Shown here: positions 1-7,066 of the stretch, one piece after another
How positions within the stretch are numbered: position 1 is the stretch's first letter
Layout: the number at the start of each line of letters is the position of its first letter
Assembly: GCF_029215955.1 (NCBI RefSeq)
Contig: NZ_JAEMVA010000017.1
Span: 1 to 37,214, forward strand
Direction of reading: 5' to 3'
Length of the DNA stretch: 37,214 nt
Origin: Sulfurimonas sp. SAG-AH-194-I05
GTDB taxonomy: Bacteria; Campylobacterota; Campylobacteria; Campylobacterales; Sulfurimonadaceae
Translations under genes and position numbers: made by a program
The notes under the pieces: model-generated
The model's input: the letters and a program-made list of their open reading frames with translations, nothing else
Databases searched by the model: none
Told to the model about the DNA's origin: nothing

Positions 1-295
1 TACAAATTGAAAAAGTGTGGTGTGTAAAAAAAGAATTATAAGTGTAAAAATGACACATAAAAAAACTTTTTCAGACAAACGATAGGGAAGAGAAGTGCAA
101 AAAAAATTTCGGCGGGGAGGAGAAGTGGTGTTGAACATGATGTATAATATGCAGTTACTCTGGTTAGCTCGTAAACTCCCCAACCATCGCACCTACACAT
201 GATACATCTATATTCAACAATATATATATTTTATATGTACTATAAAATTAGCGTACATACAGCAAAAAAACACTTTATGATAATAACTATTCTTA
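1..295. other. Left end of window, no gene seen
   Basis: I see no convincing coding region here. The stretch is very AT-rich and contains two copies of GTGTAAAAA (about 26-34 and 41-49), too few to call iterons, and a hairpin at 161-186 that is listed separately. It lies downstream of the RHH gene on the minus strand and inside the integrated element whose right edge is at 3861-3879. Element sequence therefore continues to the left of the window. Confidence 0.5.
161..186. other. Hairpin A, similar to hairpin at 3778-3805
   Basis: The arms TGGTT (161-165) and AACCA (182-186) pair over a 16-nt loop that contains AAACTCC. A second hairpin at 3778-3805 has different arms but the same 16-nt loop length and also contains AAACTCC. 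The role is unknown. It could be an RNA structure of the element, a recombinase or replication site, or chance. Confidence 0.3.
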
Positions 296-568
296 TCATT
301 TATTCTCGCCAATAATTCCTTCTTTGATTAGAAGCTTCTTTATTACATACCCAGCTGTTCTATCATCCTCTTGTGCATAGTCAATAAGTTCTTGTTTTTG
401 GGAAGGTGTAAATGCAACTGATAGTGATACATTAGACTGCTCTTTTTTTGTTGTTGAGCCAACTGGTCTACCACTCTTTTTTCTCTCTTGTAGAGTAGCA
501 TGTGTCGTATCATTTTTATCAGTTTGAAGATTTTTTGCTTTGAATTTGTTTGTATCTACTTTTGCCAT
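296..568 (-). CDS. Ribbon-helix-helix-like DNA-binding protein, ParA partner
   Basis: This is a 90-residue basic protein. The first 45 residues are charged and probably disordered, with a GRPVGS segment like an AT-hook (about residues 33-38). The C-terminal half (about 46-85) has the strand-helix-helix pattern of an RHH or CopG-like fold: a short strand around NVSLSVAF, then two helices ending in VIKKLLIKEG. It lies 66 nt downstream of a ParA-like ATPase on the same strand, and small RHH proteins commonly act as the centromere-binding partner of such ATPases. An AAGGA ribosome site lies just upstream of the ATG. Role in partition or repression is inferred from fold and neighbour; no catalytic motif is expected. 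Confidence 0.6.
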   Translation of the reverse strand: MAKVDTNKFKAKNLQTDKNDTTHATLQERKKSGRPVGSTTKKEQSNVSLSVAFTPSQKQELIDYAQEDDRTAGYVIKKLLIKEGIIGENK

Positions 569-634
569 TTGGCTATCCTTTTTTTTATGATATTAGATAA
601 TTATTTATAGTGTAAGAATTATATTTAATTGTAC

Positions 635-1225
635 TTAAATATACTCTTGTATTTTACTCATAAGATTTTGCATGATTGTGTTTATCTTTTTGTAAGTGTG
701 TTTTTTTAAAGGAGAAGATGCAGAAATATCCATAATACTTTTTCCCTCATTTTCAGAAGTTTGTAATGCTCTTGTGTTTGGTATAGAGAAAAATGTAACA
801 TCACTATTTGCGATGGTCTCTTGTATATACTCTATCGCCTCCTCAGCATCCTTTTCTTTCATATAGGAGTTCACTATAAACAAGATAGGAAGATTTAGCT
901 CAAAGACTCTGTAATAACTTTTAAGTGTTGTTCCTAATGAGTTTATAGTTGGATTAAAAGGAATAATCACAAGATTAGCATTATGTGCTATTTTATCAAG
1001 TCTTACATCATCAAATCCACCAAAGTCATAAACAACATCGCCATCACTAACTTCAGGAACTTCTTCATCTAAAGCAATTTTATATACTCTATCATCTTCA
1101 AGTGTTTGAGAGAGTACACCATAAGGATCAAGCTCAAATATTGTTGCATCAAAGTGAAGGGATATTTGAGTGGCAAGCATAGATTTACCAACGCCACCTT
1201 TTTGATTATATATAATTATTTGCAT
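635..1225 (-). CDS. ParA-like partition ATPase
   Basis: This 196-residue protein is a compact ParA/MinD-superfamily ATPase. The deviant Walker A motif KGGVGKS is at residues 9-15, with both the signature lysine and the P-loop lysine. A Walker B-like VVYDFGG with Asp67 follows, and an IIPFNPT segment sits near residue 87. It lacks the N-terminal DNA-binding domain of long plasmid ParA/SopA proteins, so it is of the short (type Ib-like) form that usually works with a small RHH partner, which is what the next gene encodes. An AAAAGGA ribosome site precedes the ATG. In an integrated element it probably stabilises an excised or replicating form; it could also be a remnant of a plasmid. Confidence 0.8.
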   Translation of the reverse strand: MQIIIYNQKGGVGKSMLATQISLHFDATIFELDPYGVLSQTLEDDRVYKIALDEEVPEVSDGDVVYDFGGFDDVRLDKIAHNANLVIIPFNPTINSLGTTLKSYYRVFELNLPILFIVNSYMKEKDAEEAIEYIQETIANSDVTFFSIPNTRALQTSENEGKSIMDISASSPLKKHTYKKINTIMQNLMSKIQEYI

Positions 1226-1319
1226 TTATTTATCCTTTTATATAATGTTACAAGTATTATATAATAGACTATATTAATTTAACTTGTTGATAGTTAAATA
1301 CAATATAAATAATTACATA

Positions 1320-2510
1320 TTAATATAAAAATCCAAAAAGATAGAGAGGTATTTTATTATCAAACCCTATTTCAATATCATCTGAGACAACATATCCATC
1401 TGAATCACCCTCTAATTGATGTGCATCTTTTGAAGCACCACCTATTTCAAAAACTCTTTTCTCATCTATGATAAAATCACCCTTATTGTGAAAATGAACT
1501 TGGTGAAGTAGTGATGTTTGCGACACAAAAAAACTCTCTCTAACAGCACCTATATTTCCAGATGCACAAAGTACTGTAAAAAGATTTGGATTGTCTAAGA
1601 GTAACTTATCAGGTTTATTCACAGCTCTCATACCACTTCCTGCTCTTACTATATGAATGAGACTACCTGCATCCATCCTCTCTAAATATTTTGAGAGTGT
1701 TATCCAAGAAGCTCCGACAGCAGAACTTAGTTTTGAGATGTTTAACTCAAATGGTTTGGTTGAGCAGAGCATATAGATGATTTTTTTTAGTTTATCTAGT
1801 TTTGAGGGGTCTATTTTATATATGGTTGATAAATCAGAGTCTATTGTGATATTTATAACCTCAGTTAGTTTTTGAGGATACTCGATAAGTGAATTTTTAT
1901 AAAATGGATAACACCCAAAAGTGAGATAATCATTAAATTGCTCAAGTGGTCTTATCTTTGACATAATATCTGTTGCTATATCTATATGATTGTTTACAAG
2001 TTCATCTAATGTATAACTTTTAAATGCTTCACCAGTTTGTAATTCGCAAAACTCTCTTAGCGAAAGTACTCCAAGATTATATATAACTGCTCGTCTTGAT
2101 AAATCTACGATAGAGTTATCAATATGCAGAGCTGATGAACCAGAGAAGATAACTTGCAAATCAAACACATCATAGATAGCTTTTAACTCTTTAGCAAAAC
2201 TCTCACGCTTATGAATCTCATCTATAATAAGGAGTTTTCCACCTCTTGCATAAAAACTCTCAGCAAGATCGTAAATGCTTACTCCACTCATAGCTGGATG
2301 GTCACAACTTACATAGATTTTTTTAGATGCCGGAATATCAAGGGCTGAGACATACTGAAGGAGGATTGTACTTTTTCCCGCACCTCTTGGACCTTTTATT
2401 CCTATCATCTTACCTGAAAAATCTATTTTGGAATAAAGCCATCTTTTGTAAGTTGGTATCTTTCTGGAGAAGATTTGTGCTGATATTTTAAATAATATTT
2501 GAAGATCCAT
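1320..2510 (-). CDS. AAA ATPase with DUF4143-type C-terminus
   Basis: The 396-residue protein begins with an AAA_14-like ATPase domain: Walker A GPRGAGKST at residues 40-48, Walker B LLIIDE with Asp97/Glu98, and a sensor-like VIFSGSS near residue 120. The middle is helical with a winged-helix-like part (about 240-295). The C-terminus carries the DUF4143 pattern: FEIGG followed by a lysine and a final PLYLFGFLY, which resembles a PD-(D/E)XK-type core. Such proteins are common in accessory DNA of bacteria and archaea, and their physiological role is not settled. It sits between the integrase and the ParA gene, so it is cargo or part of the maintenance module of the element. An AAAGG ribosome site precedes the ATG. 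Confidence 0.75.
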   Translation of the reverse strand: MDLQILFKISAQIFSRKIPTYKRWLYSKIDFSGKMIGIKGPRGAGKSTILLQYVSALDIPASKKIYVSCDHPAMSGVSIYDLAESFYARGGKLLIIDEIHKRESFAKELKAIYDVFDLQVIFSGSSALHIDNSIVDLSRRAVIYNLGVLSLREFCELQTGEAFKSYTLDELVNNHIDIATDIMSKIRPLEQFNDYLTFGCYPFYKNSLIEYPQKLTEVINITIDSDLSTIYKIDPSKLDKLKKIIYMLCSTKPFELNISKLSSAVGASWITLSKYLERMDAGSLIHIVRAGSGMRAVNKPDKLLLDNPNLFTVLCASGNIGAVRESFFVSQTSLLHQVHFHNKGDFIIDEKRVFEIGGASKDAHQLEGDSDGYVVSDDIEIGFDNKIPLYLFGFLY

Positions 2511-2576
2511 CTTTTACCTTTATGCAGTCTATTAAGAATAATAGCATATTTATTATGAAGTGTACTTTACAATAAA

Positions 2577-3710
2577 CTATTTGTATAGATTTTGGATTTG
2601 CACAAGCCCACTATCTGGAGCAAGTTTAGCATATCGCATAGTCATTTTTATATCTTTATGATTCATGAGTTTTTGAACTGTAAAAATAGGTGTACCATTT
2701 ATGGCTAAATGACTTGCAAAAGTGTGTCGAAGTGAGTGTATTACAACTCTATGCTTACGATCATTTATCTCAAGCTCTTGGTTGAACAGCTCATCGAGTA
2801 TAGGTTTTAGTCTACATTGAACTTGTCTTTTTGAAATCTGAGTATATTTATCGTCTAAACTAACTATAAAGCTATTGGCTCTAAGTTTAGGAAATAATTC
2901 TACTAAAATATCTTTTACATCTTTAGATAAAAAACCTTTATATGTCTCTTTATTTTTCAAGTCATACAATGTAACAGAGTTATTTTCTAGGTCAATATCT
3001 TTTTTTTGAAGATTGAGTATACCATCAAGACGAGAGCCAGTTGTAAGTGCTAATCTTGTAAATAAATTTAGCATAGGATTATCTTGAACTTTTTCATATA
3101 GACTTTTAATATCATCTGTAGATAAATATCTTTCTCTTTGATTATCAACTTTAAATGGCTTTATGCCAAAACTAGGATTTGTTCCTTTATAGAGTTGTTT
3201 TTTAAGTCCAAAATTAAAAATAGTACTTAAAAGCTCTATGATTTGGTTTACTGTTTGAGGGGCATATTTTTTAATTTTTTGTTGTTGTATCTTTTCTAGG
3301 TCATCAAGCTGTAGAGAGAGGATATCTTTACTGCCAACAAAATCTTTTAGATGGTTATTGTAGACACTCTTTATATCTTTTATTGTTATATCAGATGAAT
3401 GAAACTTTAAACCCTCAAAATATTTTTCAGAAATGCTATCAACCAAGATAAGTTGTTTTTTTCTTTTCTCTAATGGTGTCTCTTCTCCTAACATAATTTT
3501 ATTGATGATAGAATTTCTTTGTTGCTTACAATAGTTGATTCTAATACCAGCACTATGCTTCCCCACAGTATAAAGTCTGTCTTTACCCTTCTCTCTATAT
3601 CTGATACCGTAAATTTTATCTATCTCTTTGCCTTCTTCAGATATAATCTGCTTATAAAAAATACCTTCAGAGTTTGTAGGTATTCGTTTGTTAAGAGTTT
3701 TATTTGCCAT
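2577..3710 (-). CDS. Tyrosine recombinase (phage-type integrase)
   Basis: The 377-residue protein has an N-terminal arm-binding-like domain (about 1-85), a SAM-like core-binding domain (about 90-185) and a C-terminal catalytic domain. The catalytic set looks complete: Arg227 in TGSRLDG, His325 and Arg328 in HSLRH, His351 in LMNHKD and the nucleophile Tyr360 in MRYAKL. It catalyses site-specific integration and excision. Its 5' end lies about 150 nt from a 19-bp tRNA 3'-end copy at 3861-3879, the usual position of an integrase beside its attachment site. The gene points into the element (leftward). AAGGA upstream of the ATG supports the start. Confidence 0.92.
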   Translation of the reverse strand: MANKTLNKRIPTNSEGIFYKQIISEEGKEIDKIYGIRYREKGKDRLYTVGKHSAGIRINYCKQQRNSIINKIMLGEETPLEKRKKQLILVDSISEKYFEGLKFHSSDITIKDIKSVYNNHLKDFVGSKDILSLQLDDLEKIQQQKIKKYAPQTVNQIIELLSTIFNFGLKKQLYKGTNPSFGIKPFKVDNQRERYLSTDDIKSLYEKVQDNPMLNLFTRLALTTGSRLDGILNLQKKDIDLENNSVTLYDLKNKETYKGFLSKDVKDILVELFPKLRANSFIVSLDDKYTQISKRQVQCRLKPILDELFNQELEINDRKHRVVIHSLRHTFASHLAINGTPIFTVQKLMNHKDIKMTMRYAKLAPDSGLVQIQNLYK

Positions 3711-3777
3711 TTTGAGTCCTTATCTAGTCCGTGCTCTATGAAATAGCATGACTTTTATTGAAAAGACATGATAACTG

Positions 3778-3805
3778 CATAGTGGCTGCAAACTCCTTAA
3801 CTATG
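3778..3805. other. Hairpin B, similar to hairpin at 161-186
   Basis: The arms CATAGT (3778-3783) and ACTATG (3800-3805) are perfectly complementary over a 16-nt loop containing AAACTCC, as in the hairpin at 161-186. It lies between the integrase start and the attachment site, where integrase or excisionase arm sites are often found. Several GATAA-like words follow at about 3820-3850. Function is not known. Confidence 0.35.
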
Positions 3806-3860
3806 GGCTATTGAGGCGATTTGATAAGAAGTGATAAAAGATGATAATAGGCTATAATTT

Positions 3861-3879
3861 AGTCCTTTCATCCGCACCA
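3861..3879 (+). other. Attachment-site copy of a tRNA 3' end (probably tRNA-Leu)
   Basis: The 19 bases read as the 3' part of a tRNA: the end of the T arm (AGTCC), a 3' acceptor strand ending CATCCGC, discriminator A and an encoded CCA. A GCGGATG acceptor partner is typical of a tRNA-Leu, as I recall for this phylum. No matching 5' part of a tRNA precedes it, so it is a fragment left by integration into a tRNA gene. The orientation implies that the intact tRNA lies at the far left end of the element, outside the window, with this copy as the right attachment site. Confidence 0.65.
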
Positions 3880-3919
3880 TTCTACTCAAAAATACTTCTA
3901 AAATACTACTATTTTATTC

Positions 3920-4597
3920 CTACGAAAGAGACAAAATGTAGCCTTGACCATACACACTCATAATTTGAACATGTGTTAACTTTACTTTTAAACTATTAAT
4001 TTTAACCCGCAAAGAAGACAAAGATATATTTTCATCTGTCCAAACATAATTTTTTATATTTTCAATTGAAACTGTTGAACCTTTGTTTTGAACTAAAATT
4101 TTTAAGATTTTCTTTTCTTTTTGAGTAAGAGACACTTCTTCACCTTGGTACGTAACAACTGAAAACTCCTTATTATAAAAAGTCTCTTCCCCTAGGTAAA
4201 GAGTATCATCCTTCACTACTTTTTTCATTGATCCTATAATATTTTTAGCAACATTAAGTGCAGCAATAATATTTTTAGGTGCAACAGGTTTTACAAGATA
4301 GCCAACAACATAACTTCCCATAGCATCTTCTATGGTAGCATCATCGCCATAGGCACTTAAAAATAAAATGGGATAAGAAGCTTTCATATTAATATGTCTT
4401 GCTAAACCAATACCGTCCATAGATTCTTCTATATTTATGTCCATAAAAATCAAATCAATGCAAACAGTTTTCATTATTTCTAGTAATTCTGAAGCAGACT
4501 TTACGATTCCAACTACATTATATTCTTTATGCACTAAAACACTTTCAATAAATCTTGCAATTAAAATATCATCTTCAACTATTAAAATATTTTTCAT
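3920..4597 (-). CDS. Response regulator with winged-helix output
   Basis: The 225-residue protein has an N-terminal receiver domain: acidic pair Glu8/Asp9, phospho-acceptor Asp53 in FMDINIEESMDG and Lys103 in LVKP. A C-terminal OmpR/PhoB-like winged helix (about 130-225) follows, with LTQKEKKIL and a final GQGYILSL. The receiver loop with extra residues after Asp53 resembles receivers paired with HisKA_2 kinases. The sensor at 7067-8860 is of that kinase class and lies beyond the divergent lipoprotein gene, so it is the likely partner; this pairing is inferred. The gene is the first chromosomal gene beyond the element's attachment site. A GAAGAG-like ribosome site precedes the ATG. Confidence 0.85.
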   Translation of the reverse strand: MKNILIVEDDILIARFIESVLVHKEYNVVGIVKSASELLEIMKTVCIDLIFMDINIEESMDGIGLARHINMKASYPILFLSAYGDDATIEDAMGSYVVGYLVKPVAPKNIIAALNVAKNIIGSMKKVVKDDTLYLGEETFYNKEFSVVTYQGEEVSLTQKEKKILKILVQNKGSTVSIENIKNYVWTDENISLSSLRVKINSLKVKLTHVQIMSVYGQGYILSLS

Positions 4598-4682
4598 ATT
4601 TTCTCTTCTATCTTTTTAACAAATAATATCAGAATAAGTCTCTATCTATTCAATAATTACGAAAATACTAATTATCTTCCTT

Positions 4683-4688
4683 TACAAT
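4683..4688 (+). promoter_or_regulatory. Candidate -10 for the BspA-like lipoprotein gene
   Basis: TACAAT lies about 31 nt before the ATG at 4720, and AAGG at about 4708-4711 is a fitting ribosome site. No clear -35 is present, as is common in this phylum. Confidence 0.3.
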
Positions 4689-4719
4689 AACAGATAAAAG
4701 TTATATAAAGGTAGAAATA

Positions 4720-6990
4720 ATGAAAACTTATAAAAAAGTATTAGCGGTAAGCATAATAACTAGTATTATGCTTAGTGGTTGTGCTGGCGGTGGTTCCGGT
4801 AGTTCTGAACTGGTGACGGGAATTTTAGCTGATGGAGCTATTGGAAATGCAAGTTATACATGTGGATCCACATCTGGAGTCACTACTATTAAAGGAGAGT
4901 TTACCTGTCCCATTAACACTCCCGTAGAATTTTTCTTTGGAAACATACGATTAGGAGGAGTTTTAACACTACCCACTGATAAAATAGTACTTATTCAAGA
5001 TGCATTAGGAGTGAATAGAGCAGATGTAAATAATCCTGATGTTGCACGTCTTGCTGTTTTTTTACAATCATTAGATAACAATTCTAACCATGATGATGGT
5101 ATCTTCCTAAATCCAAGTAGCATTGCATCATCTGTTCCAGTTGCAGTTGATTTTAAAAGTTTTGATGACGCTAAAGTAACTTCTATTTTAAAAACAGCAG
5201 GAAAAGCACAAGTCAGTTTAGCAGTAGCAAAAAACAACCTTCAAACGACCACAGATAATGTGAAAAGATTCTCAAGTATTACTGCACCTGCTACGACAAC
5301 CGCACCTACTACAACTTCCTCTGCAGCAGCAACATGTGGCTATACTATTTCAAATTTGTTGAAAACTACAGGAAGTGTTGCACTTACATCTGATAAAAAC
5401 TTAACAATTGGAAATAGAGACAACCTTACTTTTGTTTTTTCTAAAGCGATGAGTTTAACAGGACTCAGTATTACTTCTAGCAAGGGTGCCAGCTTAGGTA
5501 CACTCACCTTAAATGACACTAATATATCTTTTGATTACACAACATCCACAAGTGTATCTTCGGGTACAGAGACGCTAACAGTTACGCAGTCACCTTGTAC
5601 TCTTAGTAGATCATTCAAACTTGAAACAAGACTCCCACTAACAAGAGTAGAGTTACTCCAGCTCGTAGCAGATTATGATGGCAATTATACAGCTGACCAA
5701 AACTCTGCACAAACTCTTAATTTAGCACAACAAATTAAGAATGCAAATACTTCAACTATTACTGATATGTCAGCTTTATTTAAAAATAAAGCTACTTTTA
5801 ATCTTGATATATCAAACTGGGAGCTAAAAAACGCGATAAACACAACTCAAATGTTTTTCGGTGCTAAAGCATTTAACCAAGATATAGGTGACTGGAATAT
5901 TTCTAATGTAACTAATACTTCACTCATGTTTTATTTAACAGATGCATTTAACCAAGATTTATCTAACTGGAATACTTCTAAAGTAACAAATATGTCAGGT
6001 ATGTTTAATACGGCAAGAGACTTTAATACATCGATTAATAATTGGGATGTATCAAGTGTAACAAATATGTCTGGAATCTTTAGAGAAGCAACTTCTTTTA
6101 ACCATAGTTTGAATGACTGGAATACTTCCAATGTGTCTGATATGTCCAACATATTTTATAGAGCTCCAAGTTTTAATAATACAATTAAAAGTTGGGATGT
6201 ATCGAGTGTAACAAATATGTCTGGAATGTTCCAAGAGGCAACAAGCTTTGACCAAAATATAAGTGACTGGAATGTTTCAAATGTGACAAAGATGATTACT
6301 ATGCTTAATGGCACTAAATTCAATCAAGCTCTAAATAAATGGAATGTCAGTAAGGTAACTACTATGAATTCTATGTTTTATTTAAATAAAAATTTTAATC
6401 AAAATATTAATGATTGGAATACTTCAAATGTCACAGATATGGAGCAAATGTTTCGTAACTCTTCTTCATTTAACAGTAATATTAGTGACTGGAATATCTC
6501 CAAAGTAACAACAATGTTACAAATGTTTCAAGATGCAAAAGTATTTAATCAGGACTTAGGTAAATGGGATACTTCAAATGTAACCACAATGGAAAGAGCA
6601 TTTTATAATGCAGCTGCATTTGATAATAACATTAGCGATTGGGATGTATCTAAGGTAACATCAATGCTTGCAATGTTTGAAAATGACAAGAGCCCATCTA
6701 CAAGTAGTTTTAATACTTACATTGGTGATTGGAACACAACAAATGTTACAGATATGAATAGTATGTTTGAAGATGCTGTAGCCTTTGACCAAAACATTAG
6801 TGACTGGAATACGACTAAAGTAACAAATATGAAAGAAATGTTTGATGGAGCAACTGCTTTTGACCAAAATATTAGTCTTTGGGATGTTGGCGTTGTTATA
6901 GACAGCACAAACTTCTCCGGAAATACAAATAATCCAAAAAATAATAATTGGACAGCAAGTGAAAAACCAAATGGTGGAGTTGGTTATTAA
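4720..6990 (+). CDS. Lipoprotein with 15 BspA-like (DUF285) repeats
   Basis: The 756-residue protein starts with a lipoprotein signal: basic MKTYKK, a hydrophobic core, lipobox LSGC and then a Gly/Ser linker, so it is probably anchored in the outer membrane. Residues about 30-180 form a domain with FLQSLDNNSNHDDG, similar to N-terminal regions of other exported lipoproteins. A Thr/Ala/Ser-rich linker is at about 190-205, and an Ig-like or bacterial invasin-like beta domain at about 207-305. Then 15 repeats of about 25 residues run from about 352 to 735. Each repeat has the pattern F(N/D)x(D/N)(I/L)xxW(N/D)(T/V)(S/T)xVTxMxxMF, the BspA/DUF285 surface-repeat family linked to adhesion and protein binding. 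It is flanked by a divergent response regulator and a co-oriented sensor kinase, suggesting a surface or sensory role. Confidence 0.85.
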   Translation: MKTYKKVLAVSIITSIMLSGCAGGGSGSSELVTGILADGAIGNASYTCGSTSGVTTIKGEFTCPINTPVEFFFGNIRLGGVLTLPTDKIVLIQDALGVNRADVNNPDVARLAVFLQSLDNNSNHDDGIFLNPSSIASSVPVAVDFKSFDDAKVTSILKTAGKAQVSLAVAKNNLQTTTDNVKRFSSITAPATTTAPTTTSSAAATCGYTISNLLKTTGSVALTSDKNLTIGNRDNLTFVFSKAMSLTGLSITSSKGASLGTLTLNDTNISFDYTTSTSVSSGTETLTVTQSPCTLSRSFKLETRLPLTRVELLQLVADYDGNYTADQNSAQTLNLAQQIKNANTSTITDMSALFKNKATFNLDISNWELKNAINTTQMFFGAKAFNQDIGDWNISNVTNTSLMFYLTDAFNQDLSNWNTSKVTNMSGMFNTARDFNTSINNWDVSSVTNMSGIFREATSFNHSLNDWNTSNVSDMSNIFYRAPSFNNTIKSWDVSSVTNMSGMFQEATSFDQNISDWNVSNVTKMITMLNGTKFNQALNKWNVSKVTTMNSMFYLNKNFNQNINDWNTSNVTDMEQMFRNSSSFNSNISDWNISKVTTMLQMFQDAKVFNQDLGKWDTSNVTTMERAFYNAAAFDNNISDWDVSKVTSMLAMFENDKSPSTSSFNTYIGDWNTTNVTDMNSMFEDAVAFDQNISDWNTTKVTNMKEMFDGATAFDQNISLWDVGVVIDSTNFSGNTNNPKNNNWTASEKPNGGVGY
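5774..6900 (+). repeat. 75-bp tandem coding repeats (15 units)
   Basis: Fifteen in-frame units of about 75 bp encode the DUF285 repeats. The conserved Trp codon recurs roughly every 25 codons, from about codon 367 to 721. One unit is shortened around TMLNGTKF and one is lengthened around ENDKSPSTSS. Units are clearly diverged at DNA level, although short runs such as AAATATGTC and GACTGGAAT recur many times. This argues for an old array under selection, not a recent expansion. Confidence 0.8.
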
Positions 6991-7000
6991 CTGTACACAA

Positions 7001-7030
7001 TCCACATGCTAAGATACTTTAGCATGTGGA
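7001..7030. terminator. Perfect 12-bp hairpin after the lipoprotein gene
   Basis: TCCACATGCTAA (7001-7012) and TTAGCATGTGGA (7019-7030) pair perfectly over a 6-nt loop, 10 nt after the stop codon. There is no T-run on the plus strand, so it is not a textbook intrinsic terminator. It may end or stabilise the transcript, or reduce read-through into the kinase gene at 7067. Confidence 0.55.
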
Positions 7031-7054
7031 AAATATATGTAATCTACTATAAGG

Positions 7055-7060
7055 TATAAT
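7055..7060 (+). promoter_or_regulatory. Candidate -10 for the 7TMR-DISM kinase gene
   Basis: A perfect TATAAT lies 6 nt before the ATG at 7067, so transcription from it would start at or next to the start codon. An AAGG at 7051-7054 could instead serve as a distant ribosome site for transcripts begun further upstream. Confidence 0.4.
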
Positions 7061-7066
7061 CATACT

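Noticed and set aside
1..60. Possible iterons (GTGTAAAAA twice)
   Set aside because: Only two short AT-rich copies with irregular spacing; no replication gene in view.
5931..7005. Several minus-strand open frames across the lipoprotein repeats
   Set aside because: They follow the 75-bp period of the DUF285 array and reflect its codon bias, without starts or motifs of their own.
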